From the NCBI GenBank assembly GCA_018296165.2, contig JACKQL020000060.1, forward strand, positions 124,001 to 188,000: DNA of 64,000 nt. Direction: 5' to 3'. Numbering within the stretch: the stretch's first letter is position 1; each line of letters starts with the position of its first letter. The notes below the pieces were generated by a model, which was not told the DNA's origin, did no database searches, and was given only the letters and a program-made list of their open reading frames with translations. This document shows positions 45,520 to 56,800 of the stretch, one piece after another. Source of the stretch: Termitomyces sp. T153 (lineage: Eukaryota; Basidiomycota; Agaricomycetes; Agaricales; Lyophyllaceae). The translations under genes were made by a program, and so were the position numbers.

Positions 45520-46181
45520 TGATGTGAAATGTAAGTTTTGATGCCATCAATTGATCAGATCAATGGATCAAACTTTGTTTTCACAGAGTTTTGGAGGCTT
45601 AAGTTACACAAAAGCTCACATAGACATTACAGTCATAAATATAAATTTAAATTGATTTATTTGCTAGTTGAGATGGCCTCAAACTATTGAATGGGTCCAA
45701 GATTATATAATCCAAAAACCTGAACCAACTGAACACTTGTAAGCCTAAGATAGCTGCTCTCTGGGGCTAGCCAAGCCATGGTATGTCATTGCTTGTTCTC
45801 CCAACTCTTCTCTCCTTTTATAGCTTGTTGTACATGCACAGACCAGGGTGTTTTCTGTGTGTGCCTGTGGGTGTACCACATGGTTTTCCTTGGCCTCTTT
45901 TTCCTATTAGTTGGTTGTATGAGATGACATGCTGGGTCAGTGTTATTTGGTTATTCATTCATCCAACCTCTTTTCTCTTACTCTTTTTCCCTCCAACTTC
46001 TCTCCAATAGACTTTGTGTGGTTTGTATGGCAGCCAGCTTGGATCTCAGGTGGTCTGGCATATGGGTATTGAGGGGAGGTAGGGTTTTTATTGTTGCATT
46101 TAGATGCCCATGGCTATCCTTGGCATTGGTTAGCTTTCTAGCTGGTTTTGCCAAGCACAGCCATTGATCATTAATCAAACA
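45520..46181 (-). repeat. 3' LTR of the nested gypsy element
   Basis: On the minus strand it begins TGTTTGATTAATGATC and ends near CACATCA. It aligns with 54526-55165 throughout, sharing for example the words GTAAGTTTTGATG, GGATCAAACTTTG and CTTTGTGTGGTTTGTATGG. Differences are mostly single transitions. Confidence 0.85.
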
Positions 46182-46592
46182 CATGACCAGCCTCTGTTCT
46201 CAATGTCATAGATCCTGCTGGCATCATTGTATGCATGCTTTTTGGGTTCTTTGGTGATTCTTATTTTACTAGGTATGTTTTTATGCCTATGGTTTTTGGC
46301 ATCTTACCCAAGCTTATGGTTTTCAGCTTGTTTAATTGGTAAACCTAGTTTTTCCTAGTTCTTTCAACAGTCTCAAGTATGAGACAGACATATCACCTCC
46401 TCTGCACCATTTTACTGACTGCCCTCAGTCAGGTCTATGCATCTTTTGAAAACTGCTCTTGCTCAATCACCCTCAATTTTTGAATACAAAAGCCCAATGT
46501 TCTTTTATCTTCCACAAAAATTATTTTCCTTTTCTTGATCACATCTGTCATTCTATAAGAATGCTCTTGACACAACCCTCTTTCCCTGCAGC

Positions 46593-47872
46593 AATGGCAC
46601 TCAACCACTCTATTTCTACTGCACCTTGCAAAAATCCCATAGGTCCTGCTGCCAAACTTCCTTGCACACCCCCAACTACTCACCCAACAACTTTGCCCTT
46701 CTCCAGCACTCTGTCAAGCATGACACACATCAGGTCATCTTAGCAGTTCTCCAGCTTCATCTATTTGCTCAGGCTGTCATCAGTTTTTGCAGGGTTGCAG
46801 CTGGTATTCTGGGAACTTGGACTGACCATGCCTGATATCTTGGCACTATGCAGCTGGTAAGTTCATTTTTCATCCTTTCTTTCCTTTCTTTGTTCTTTTT
46901 CACCTTTCTTCTCTTCACTTCAGTGCTTTGCTGACCAGGCTGATTTCCTGTGCATTGCCAAGCAAAAGGGCCTTTTTGACTTCCTGACTACCATCCTTCC
47001 AATGATTGATTGTAGCACTGCCAATGACTCCATCAACATCCAGTCCTTCCTTACATTTGCCAATGCTATTCTCCAAATTGAAAAAATCAGCAAGAGGTCC
47101 AATGTCAGTGGGAAGCAGAGGAGGTATGTCTTTTTGTCAATCCCTTTTTTGTTGACTGACATCCTGTCTTTTCAGCTGAAGTAGCAAACTCAGGATCAGG
47201 ATGTTGACATGTTAGGTCTGCCCCCTATTCATTCTGGCAAGCAGTGAGCTAACATAAGTCTAGCCTACAAACTTGACTTGCTTGCTCATTGTTTCAATAC
47301 CCTCAATCTTTTTCTTTCCTGTCCTTAGGCTGAGCCTGATGGCAAACCCAAGCCCAAAAAGGTCAAAGTCATTCTGGCTTATAGTTTGTCCCCTTTTCCT
47401 TCCTTTGCTTCTCAGCCCTTATTTGTCTCTCAGTCAACCTCAAACCCAGAAGCAAGGCTGTGCTCTTGCTTCTTGGCCAGATCGATGCTGCCCTCAAAGC
47501 CATCCAACTTGCCAATGATGGCACCCTCCTGCCTCATGCCAATCTCCAACAACACCATGATGCTGTCCACCTTGCTGCGCAGCAACAACTCTATTTGCTT
47601 GACATTACTCTCCAAACCTCCAAGCTTATTTCAGCTTGCCTTGTTTGCCTCAACAAAACTCTTGGTCCTTCCAATGTTGAGTGTACTGGAGATCTACTCA
47701 ATGATCTCCAAGTTTCACTCAAGGTACTATCCTTCTTTTGACTTCCCTAACTTGTTTTTACTTATTCAGAGCCTCAGGTTGTCAATTCTGATTCTGACAT
47801 CAAAATCACTCCTTTGTCTCTGAAAATTTCCCATCCCCCCATACTTGTACAAGAGGCCCCCGCATTGTAAGC
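46593..47872 (+). pseudogene. Antisense spliced-looking gene inside the gypsy element
   Basis: Opposite to gag-pol, successive blocks read as protein and are separated by GT-AG introns. The first (about 46593-46855) contains NFALLQHSVKHDTHQVILAV and VISFCRVAAGILGTW. The second (46921-47127) contains FADQADFLCIAKQKGLFDFL, SINIQSFLTFANAILQIEKI and SKRSNVSGKQRR. A lysine-rich block (47330-47380) reads AEPDGKPKPKKVKV. The last (about 47455-47723) contains LLLLGQIDAALKAIQLAN, HHDAVHLAAQQQLYLLDITLQ and CLVCLNKTLG, and splices at 47724 to a final exon ending at 47872. I do not recognise the family. A one-base frame change near 46680, a TGA near 46834 and a TAG near 47181 indicate this copy is decayed. 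Whether the gene was captured or is native to the family is unknown. Confidence 0.55.
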
Positions 47873-48050
47873 ATTGGCATTGCCTTTGCTTAAACTAGCA
47901 TAGCCCTTTTTAAACATCCCTACTCATAAAGAAATCCCTTTATATCTTTTCATTCCACAACCCCAAATATAATGCCATTGACCCCAAAAACATGTGATTA
48001 AGTCTTTTTTATTTATTTTGACTTTAAACAAAAATTTTTAAAACTTTTCA

Positions 48051-50165
48051 TCAACTTTTGGGGCTATTGTCCAATTTAATTGTGTCATGGTCTACAGGCT
48101 CATGAAGCCTTATAGATCTGAATAACAGATCTGACATAGCATTTATAGTAGGCCTTTGTAGTTCTTCCCTCAACTCTTTTAACTTTTCTGGAGTGATATC
48201 TACCCATTGCTCTAGGCTTTGGGATAGCTCTAATTGTTTTTGAGCTTTGTAAGGGACTACTCTGAAAGCCGCAACTCTGGTCTGCCAAACTGACCCATCC
48301 AGCTCTGCCACAATGTAATTACCACCCTTGGTCTTAGCAATTAATACCATTGGACCATGAAAATGGGGCAGCATTTTAGCACTGTATGAACTTTCTGTAA
48401 TCATATTCTTGACCAAGACTAAGTCCAAAGGCTTGAAACTGAAGTCTTTGATAGAGTTTTTATGCTCTTCTGCAAACTTCAAGGGCCATTGGAGTTTGTC
48501 CTTCTCAACTCTTTCTCTCATTTCTTCTACATGTTGGTGGTGCTTGGCTAAAGCCCTAGCACAATAACCAATCAACTCCTTTGTAGATAATGGCCCTTGT
48601 GGTAATTCTATTAACCAGGTAGCCTCCACCAAATCCAAAGGTAGAGTTGGATGAGCTCCAGTGACCATGAAGTATGGTGAACATCCAAATCTCTGTCAGA
48701 TAGTAATGTGATCACTCCACATTACATGGAAGAAGAACCAAAACCATTTAGTGCGATCCTTACAAGCTTTGAGTAAAGCTTGCCTGACATCTCAATGTGG
48801 CCTTTCAATTTTGCCATTAGCTTGATAGTTGTATGGAGAGATAGCAATGCCTCTGATTCCACATTTGCTCTCTATCCAAGCTGTGACCTTTTTGAATTGT
48901 CCAGCATTGTCAGTGATGATTTCTGCAATGCAACCCCAGCAACAAATTACATCCTCAAACAACCATTGACCAATTGTATGGTTTTCTTTGTGCAGAGGCC
49001 TCCCTTCCATCTATGAAGACAATGCACACCTACCATGGACAATATACTTGCAGCCATTTGAAACTGGAGTCATGTGCATGGTATCAATGTGGATTGTTTG
49101 GAAGATAGAGGGTGTATAGGTTACTGTGGGAGCTCTGTTTACAACTGTCTTCTGATGTATCTGACAGTTGTGACAAGTTCCAATATACCACTGTACATCT
49201 CCATCAATTCCTGGCCACCAAAATTGTTCTTGTATTAACATTTTGGTTGCATAAGTCCCTCTATGCTCTAAGGCATTATGGGATGATTTAAGCATGAACA
49301 TTTGCTTATCAATATTGACTACTAGCTTATGCCTAGCCTCATGATTGCACTTGTACAGTCTTCCCTTTTGATCAAAGAAGAACTGTCTTGCAAACCTCTT
49401 GAACTTGTCTGGGTCCCAACTCTTCAAACCTTCAGGTTCTTTGCTTGGGTCTTGTAGCCAGCTTTGCACAATTGGTAGGAAGTCATCCCACTTTTCACTC
49501 TCACCACCCTTCCTATGTTTCAGGTAGGCTTGTAAGTCTGCTTCCTCTTCTTCCTCAGTACCTTCTGTGGGTAACAGAGGCTGAGAAAGAGATAGTACTG
49601 CAACAGGATCTATTCTAGATGTCTGCTGCTGACTTAGAACTGCCTTCCTAAGTTCCACTTCTTGAGACCTTGCTCTACCAAGTTCTTGTTCAAAGTCTGA
49701 TACTTCAGTGGCTACTGTATGTAGATAGCCACCTCTAGTGTCAATTTGATCTGCAAACTCTTCAAGTGCTAAGGGTTCCCAATCTTCCCATCCTAGTTCA
49801 TTGTTGGTTTGAGCTGGATATTCAAAGTGCATAGTCTTTGGGTTGTCCACCAACTCTGGATTAACAGGTGGGTACTCCTCATCTCCTGGCTGCTTGAGCC
49901 TCCTAGACAGGCCATCAACACTACAGGTCTTTCCTGGCACATGTCTCAAAGTAAAATGATAGAGTAGGACATCCTCAATCCATCTCATGATGGTGGCATT
50001 AGGTCCTACTCTGGGATTGCTTAGCATTCCCTTCAAATACTTGGCATCTGTCTCCACTACAAGCTTCCCACAACCAACTAGCCAATACTTATTAGCTTGC
50101 AAGGCTCTCATCAAACTATACAGTTCTCTCTTACGTTGTGAGAATCTTGGCTCTCTCTCATTCAA
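48051..50165 (-). pseudogene. RNase H and integrase of the nested gypsy element
   Basis: The frame 50165-49011 starts in RNase H (SLMRALQANKYWLVGCGKLV, VETDAKYLKGML). It continues through an acidic linker to the integrase zinc-binding region (HNALEHRGTYATKMLIQEQF, then CHNCQIHQK) and the first catalytic aspartate (IHIDTMH). A stop at the end of that frame separates it from 49010-48792, which holds EIITDNAGQFKKV with the second aspartate. Another break follows before 48668-48051, the C-terminal DNA-binding part (LVLVKNMITES, HFHGPMVLIAKTKGGNY). The piece with the catalytic glutamate lies near 48800 (NYQANGKIERPH). Three breaks make the protein non-functional. Confidence 0.82.
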
Positions 50166-50219
50166 GGTGATGGATCCTAGCTTAGCACAAGTGCATTGCT
50201 TAGGATTGTCTGGAGCTTC

Positions 50220-51848
50220 CTAGAATATTCCCAAGCCCACTGCCATCCAAGAAGTGTCCACTGATAAGACCACTGCCCCTCCTGACTCATAGTCAAGTGG
50301 TTTTAGAGGTGCACTTTCAGCTAGCAACTTCTTTAACTGGGCCATTGCTGACTGCTGTTCCTCACCCCAAACAAACGGTGTGTGGTTTTGAGTCAATTTG
50401 TTGATGGGTGCAGCTACTTTGGCATAGTCTTTAATGAACATCCTCAAGGTACCACAAGTACCTAGGAAAGCTCTGACATCTGACTTGTCCTGGCAATCAC
50501 CCCACTCCATAACAATGGCCAACCGCTTGGTCTCAGGTTTCTGTCCCTCATAGGAACACCTGTGTCCAACCACTACAATCTCATCTGCACAGACTACTGA
50601 CTTTTTCCCAGAGAAAGTTCCTCCAGCATATTTGATTCTTTGTAACACTCTGTTTACATTCTGCAGATGTTCCCATACAAATCTCCTAATGCCTGGGTTT
50701 TCTGGAATAACTTCAGAGCCTCCATCTGGCAATTCATACCTGTGAGGTGGACCTCTGATTGGCACATCATCAATATATGGCCAAGTTATATGAGGTATCT
50801 CATCTTTCAAGATGAAGGTAATGTCATCATGAAAGATTGGTACTGAATTTGTCCAGCCCATTGGCAGGGTTACCAACCTTAGAGCACCAAAGGGTGTCTG
50901 AAAGGTGGTATAGTCCCAAGACCTCACATCCAATACTCTCTCATCATATCCCACATACAAGTCAAAGATTCCTCCACAAGCTCTGCCAGCAAAATGACTA
51001 GCCAACTCTTCAGTTGCTGGTGGCAACCCAGAGTGTGCTATGGTCACTTTGTTTAAAGGTTCCAAGCTGTGAACTATCCTCAAACTCTCACCATCCTTCT
51101 TCAATACTGTGAACCATTGGGATCTGTATGAGGAGTTGAATGGCTCATACACACCTGCCTCAATTTTCTGCTTTATTATCTGGCAGATTTTATCTCTGAG
51201 TCCAGGAGCAATGGGAATGTTCTTCAATACCCAGGGGGTGTGAGGAATTACTGGCATTACTACAGGAGGGAAGAATTCCTCCTTGAGCCTTCCTCTTTGA
51301 GAATCATCCCATGCAAATGCCTCATTCTGCAGCATCATTAGATGATGTACTGCTTTTATCTCCTCTGGCCACAAGAAACCATCACCATGTGCTTGGTCAA
51401 TGATTTCCTTGCACTCAGCAGTGTACCTCCCTGTGAGTTTGAAATCGGGTGGATTTGGGACCAACTTTGGCATGTCTGCTAGTGGATCTCCAGTGATACA
51501 CCTTTCAATTCTAAACTCCTCAGAAGAGGTTTCTAGTACAGTTTTTACCTTTCTAGCAACAGGTTTGTATTTCTTAGAAAATACTTGTGCAGTTTCCCCC
51601 ACACCTGCTTCTAAATCTAGGCTTTCCTGCTGCACTAAGATCTCCTCCAGCTTCTCTGGTATCTGACACAGCTGCCCATTTAGATAGGCTGCTAATGTCT
51701 TCTCATCTCTTCCTCCTACATCTCCCTCTGCAGCAAAGGCCTGCACATACACATCCCTCAACTCTTGGTCCTTGAATCCACTATGATTTATAGTGTATCC
51801 AGTCACCACTACTTCACCATTCTCCTTCTCTCCAATCATCACTGCCAC
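50220..51848 (-). pseudogene. Reverse transcriptase of the nested gypsy element
   Basis: A single long frame of 542 residues. After a leader it shows VLKKDGESLRIVHSLEPLNK, IFDLYVGYDERVL (first catalytic aspartate), LVTLPMGWTNSVPIFHDDI, and the intact active-site box YIDD in ITWPYIDDVPIRGP. The connection domain has RAFLGTCGTLRMFI and an RNase H start with VLSVDTSWMAVG. This is the best preserved pol segment of the window. It is classed as a pseudogene only because stops separate it from protease and from the rest of RNase H/integrase. It could encode an active polymerase domain on its own. Confidence 0.82.
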
Positions 51849-51880
51849 CTTTCCCTGGTCACTGACCAGATCATTGAGAT

Positions 51881-52814
51881 TTAAAATTTTGGATCACTAT
51901 CTCCTCCAACACCTGCCTTTGGCACCTTCCCTCTTTGAAGAGTGGGCAGGGCTGTCCTGCAACCAGTATTAGGATCTCTGATAGTTATGATGGCACTGCC
52001 ATCTTGAAGATTTTGTATGTTGCTTTCTGTCAGTGTGTCAAAAGGACAACCCAACAAGACAGTATAAGCTGGCTTGACAAAGATATGCACTTGTAGATAA
52101 ATAGTGAAGCCTTCAGCAAAAGTAAATGGCACATTTTTGGCTAAACCAACTGATGTATTCACTTGACTGTTGGCACTCTCCATTCTTAAGCATATGTCTG
52201 GATCCCAAGTCAATACTAAACAAAGTGCCTCATCTAGTGTCATACAGACTATCTGAGAACTACTATCTAGAATTGTCTCTACCTGTCCCCTCTGATTGAC
52301 AATGGGGTTCAAGGATCTCAACACTTGCAAATCTCTAGCCACATACACCACTACTGGCTTTTCTCCTGGAGGGATATTTTCCAAGTAAGTGGCTACACAA
52401 TCCTGATGCACTACTGCACCAGTAGGCAAATCATCCTGTGTCCCATCTGCTGAAATCAGTTGCCATTGGTAGGTCATTGACATCTACTTTATCAGGTGGT
52501 TTCTTCTCCCTTGCAGTCTGCTGTTGGACTGCTACTCTTGGGATATTGGAATCCCTAGACTGAGTCCCTGATTTGAGAGTCAATTTTTGTATCATTGCTT
52601 CTCTTAATCCAGGAGCCACATCTAACAGTTCTCCAGTACTGAAAGGTGCAGTAGCCTCCCAGAGCCTATCAATGGTCCTATCCCACTCCTTCCTCCTTGT
52701 TCCTGTTAAGGAACTTTTAACAGTGTCCTGCACTGGCAAGTCTGGTCCCTCATTAAGGGCTGGAACCTTCTCAAAAGGTAGGTCCAGTTTTGGTGCTACT
52801 CTAGGTGGAATCAC
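51881..52814 (-). pseudogene. Protease region of the nested gypsy element
   Basis: Two overlapping frames. The first (52814-52431) is a linker with DRLWEATAPFSTGELLDVAPG. The second (52483-51881) holds a retropepsin-like domain. Its active-site strand is ILDSSSQIVCM, with aspartate kept in a D-S-S variant of the D-T/S-G triad, and the flap/C-terminal strand VLLGCPFDTLTES follows. A frame change is needed between the two and a stop follows before RT. Confidence 0.7.
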
Positions 52815-52915
52815 CAGAGTTAGGTTTTCTTTCTAGGGTTTTTCAGGGGTTCTCTCTGGCAATGAGGATACTCCTGGTTGAGATGCCTCTTTCCTGATTG
52901 CCTTCATTGAGTTAT

Positions 52916-54387
52916 TTAAAAATCCTTAGAGGAAGATTTCTGTCCCTCAGGACTAGCTATGTTCCTTGTGTTGATTAGCACACTGAGCATCTCAGCTATT
53001 TTATTGAAACCTTTCTCTAAGTCTCCCAAGCAGTCTGACTCCTTATATTGAAGGCACTCTAGCATGTCATCCCTTGTGTCTCTAGCAAAGTTTACATAGG
53101 TAGAGTAAGTGACTGTTTCTGGAGGGTCATCTTCTGGCCATCCAAAGTACATGTTCACTTGCTTATCATGTACTTGTGCTAATCTAGCATGAGGAGATAT
53201 ACCAGCAGGATCTTTAGGTAAAGGAGCACCATTAGGTAGCCTGGCTCCCCCTTCCAATAGAATGATCCATCCTTTTTGTACATCTTCCTTGATGACTTCA
53301 CACTCTGAGATTCTATGTCCAGTTTGCCAACAATAGAAGCAAGTAATACCACTTCTTCCAGAAGTTGGAAATATAGGAGGCCCTTCTGCCCTTATACCCT
53401 GGCTCCCTTTGGTATTCAAGAAGGTATTGCACATGTCCAACTGACCAGCTTGCAAAGCTTGCATGGTACTCTGGATGCTCCCCATTTGTTTCTCCATGGT
53501 AACCACAGCATCTTGTAGATGAGCCACTTTCTCCTCCACTTCCTCCTCCTTAATGTTCCCCTCCTAGTTTCTATTTTCTCTATTTTCTCCTCTCTAAGGC
53601 TCCTTATAGTAGCACCATCTATCACGGCCCCTACTACTGTCAGCACTTCTGATAGGTCATACTTGTTGTTCTTGTGCCTATTTCTAGCAGGGTCTTTGTA
53701 GTGGCCATATTTACTGATCAACCTTTCCTCAATCACATCTCCAAAAGCTGGTGTAAAGCACCCCAAGAACTTGTCTACCAGATACCCATTCCCAGGGACC
53801 TTAGCCAACTTCTTAGCCTCAGCTCTAAATTTTCTTATGAGAGAATGAATTTCTGTAGTGTCATTCCTACTAAGTCTGGCATGTTCTCTGCAGATTTTAT
53901 CCAGGTTGGCAACACTACCTGTGTCATCCACTGCTTCTGGATAAGACTCCTTGATCTCTTTCTCAAAAGCAGACCAAGTATAGTCCTCTCCAAAGGAATC
54001 AAAGCCCAGCCATTCCTGTTCAGTCTGAGCATCCACATACTCCAAGATTCTCTTTTTTCTTTCCTTATCTCCTTGGATCCCAGCATGCTCAAGCAGAGAG
54101 ATCATCCTTTGCAAAAAGCAATGAACCTCAGAGGGCTCAGTATGCTTAAACTGAGGTGCATCCCTGCTGTCAGGCAGTGGCAGTTTGTATCTGATATTTT
54201 GCTCCATAATTGAGGCAGTAGAAACTGGTTGAGTAGTAGGGCACAGTTCTTTTGGTGAGCTTGAAATTACTTTCTCAGTCCAAAGTCTTCTCTTTCTGAG
54301 TAAGGTTTCAGGGTCAGGCAAAAAGGACTTTGAACCACTGCTATTGGTCCTAGTTTTTCTTTTCCTTGATGTAACAGAGTTTTTCAC
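52916..54387 (-). pseudogene. Gag of the nested gypsy element
   Basis: The capsid part (54387-53416) has an LLEHAGIQGDKERKKRIL segment, and WLGFDSFGEDYTWSAFEKEI with LSRNDTTEIHSLIRKFRAEA, as in fungal Ty3/gypsy gag. A second frame (53539-52916) has a coiled-coil-like VAHLQDAVVTMEKQMGSIQS. After it comes the zinc knuckle CFYCWQTGHRISEC (CX2CX4HX4C), which would bind genomic RNA. The two frames overlap near 53416-53539, so a frameshift has split the protein. Confidence 0.82.
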
Positions 54388-54525
54388 TTTGGTTGCAATA
54401 ACTTCAGGTGTTTTGGGCCAAGACCCAGGTGGTGCAAAACTAATGTTTCACAAGGGTTGGACTTCCTCAAGGAAATCCAAAAGTAAGTTTTTGTGTGACA
54501 GAAGCCCCTTGCAGTGGGCTCCAGA

Positions 54526-55165
54526 TGATGCAAAATGTAAGTTTTGATGCTGTCAATTGATTGGATCAATGGATCAAACTTTGTTTTCACAGAGTTTTGG
54601 AGGCTTAAGTTACATGAAAGCTCACATAGAAGTTACAGTCATAGATATAAATTTAAATTGATTTATTTGCTAGTTGAGATGGCCTCAAACTATTGAATGG
54701 GTCCAAAATATATATAATTCAAAAACCTGAACCAACTAAATACTAATAAGCTTAAGATAGCCACTCCCTGGGGCTAGTCCTCTCCCCCAATTCTTCTCTC
54801 TTTTTATAGCTCATTGTATGCACACAGACCAGGGTGTTTCTTATGTGCACCCATGGGTGTACCACATGGTTTTCCTTGGCCTCTTTTTCCTATTGGTTGG
54901 TTGTATGAGATGACATGCTGGGTCAGTGTTATTTGGTTATTCATTCATCCAACCTCTTTTCTCTTACTCTTTTTCCCTCCAACTTCTCTCCAATAGACTT
55001 TGTGTGGTTTGTATGGCAGCCAGCTTGGATCTCAGGTGGTCTGGCATATGGTATCAAGGAGAGGTAGGGCTTTTATTGTTGCATTTAGATGTCCATGGCT
55101 GTCTTCAGCATTGGTTAGCTTTCTAGCTGGTTCTGCAAGCACAGCCATTGATTGTCAATCAAATG
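54526..55165 (-). repeat. 5' LTR of the nested gypsy element
   Basis: Matches 45520-46181. The start of the element interior on the minus strand (TCTGGAGCCCACTGCAAGG, just below 54526) is the expected primer-binding position. I could not match it to a tRNA 3' end by eye. Confidence 0.82.
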
Positions 55166-55169
55166 ATTT

Positions 55170-56315
55170 GTATGTCTGAAGAGGAGCTTATCATTTTGGG
55201 CATAGTGTCAAGAGTAGCAACAGATTTATTTGATTCTACAGACAGGGGAGCAAGAAGATTAGCACTAGGCAATGGTGGTGTATGGTTCATCCATTTCCCT
55301 TTCAAAAATCCTCCTCCAACTCTGCAGGAACCTCCTCTAGTACATTGGCTACCTCATTGGAGTGGACAGCTATAGGTGTGTCAGGAGAGGTGGTTCCCAT
55401 CGCATCCCTTGCTGCTAGGAGTTGGAGAAGCAGCTCCTCCTGCTTTTATGCAGACAGGTAGTGGACTTCTAGTCCTTGAGGACAGTAGCAAGCAAAGTGA
55501 CCTGCCTTTTCACAGCATTGACACAACAGGGGGGTAGAGAATCACTGTCAAGAGGCATCAATGTCCATAGGCATCAATGTCCATTTGGACTCCTTGGGGC
55601 AGGGAATGTAAGGGAGAAACATGGGATGGAAAGAGGAAAGTTGCACCTGCTTGTGGGGCTGCTAGAGCAGGCATGGAAGGGGGAGCTTGGGGGTAAACCC
55701 AGCATGAGAGAAAGGAAATGTTGAGGGTTGTGTCCACCACAGGTCACATTGCAGTTCCATCAACTGCCACTGTTCACATGCCACCTTGTATCAGGTATTA
55801 ATATGCTCATTATCTGGGCACCCCTTAGCCATACTATCAATATGATCCATGAGAAGGGGTGGAGTCCATTATGGAAGGTGAAACAGATTTGCAGACCATC
55901 TGGATAGCCAGCCTGTTTGACTAAGGCATGGAAAGAGTCAATGTCAAGTGACTGCTTCTCTTCACCATACTGGGTTCAGTCTCAAAGAGGAAGAGCTGCA
56001 GTCTTGGTGGGGTCAAGGGGAAAGAACTCAGCTCAAAACTCCTTCTCAAACTCAATCCAGCCAGAAAAACTCTCAACTCCTCCTGAGTGTCAAAAAATGT
56101 GCAGTGTATAAGTTGAGGCTTGGCCTGCCTTCATGTAGGAGAGGACCCAGGCAATTTTCAAGGCATCAGAAGCAAAGGCTTCACCACTCAACTGGATATG
56201 GGTGATGCAAGACTGGAGGAAATGTTCCTCAACTCTACAGTCCCCATCAAAGACATTAGAGAGCACAGGGTGAGGAATTTTGGAGAAGAGTGCTGAAACC
56301 TCTAAGCTAGGTGCA
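55170..56315 (-). pseudogene. Gag core and zinc knuckle of chromovirus copy 2
   Basis: A minus-strand frame near 56310-56090 reads VLSNVFDGDCRVEEHFLQSC and FASDALKIAWVLSYMKAGQA, the conserved start of chromovirus capsid. Fragmented frames continue to a zinc knuckle (about 55498-55545) that fits CX2CX4HX4C with the order C-QC-C-EKAG-H-FACY-C. A short non-conserved tail then reaches the gypsy LTR. Several stops are present. The protease expected next is absent on either side of the gypsy insertion. Confidence 0.75.
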
Positions 56316-56320
56316 GAAAA

Positions 56321-56646
56321 TGTTAGAACCCTGACAGCATGTAAGTAAATCCTCAACACAATGTATAATGGAGTGTGTGTATATACTTGACAGCATGTAA
56401 GTAAATCTAAGTACATGCAGTCAGTATGGAGAGGCCCTGTACATAGAATGAGCACTTACCCTCAACACAACAAATAATCGAGTGAGGGTTTGTGTATGGG
56501 GAGGGATATATATACTGTATCTGTGACAATGGGAGACTGTGGCTATAGAGCCAGTAATTGAGACAATGTGAGTGTGATATATGTGATGGCATAAAGATGT
56601 GCCACAATAGGGGCCAAGGTTGATGGTGTATTCAGGAACACCAACA
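56321..56646 (-). repeat. 3' LTR of the nested copia element
   Basis: Plus-strand ends are TGTTAG and CCAACA. It contains GATATATATACTG, a TATA-like word. It aligns with 61585-61909 with roughly one difference per 15-20 bases by eye, mostly transitions. Confidence 0.9.
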
Positions 56647-56800
56647 CTCCTCCTCAGCCAGAAACCTTGCCTTTATACTCCTCCTCAGCATGTAGTCGTG
56701 GCTTTTATTGAAGGCCTAGGAGTGCTTGTAGTTGAGCGAAGAGAGGGGTGGCAAGTGCTTTTGTGATGAGGTCTGCAATGTTGTGCTTAGTGTTTACATA

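Larger units (their letters stand above)
45520..55165 (-). mobile_element. Nested Ty3/gypsy LTR retrotransposon, nearly full length
   Basis: Two LTRs of about 650 bp (45520-46181 and 54526-55165) flank a minus-strand gag-protease-RT-RNase H-integrase series in the Ty3/gypsy order. No chromodomain is visible. A separate antisense reading frame with introns lies at 46593-47872, between integrase and the 3' LTR. Flanks (AGTAG at left, ATTTG at right) do not form a target-site duplication. Gag, protease/RT and integrase are each interrupted by at least one stop or frameshift. Confidence 0.88.
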
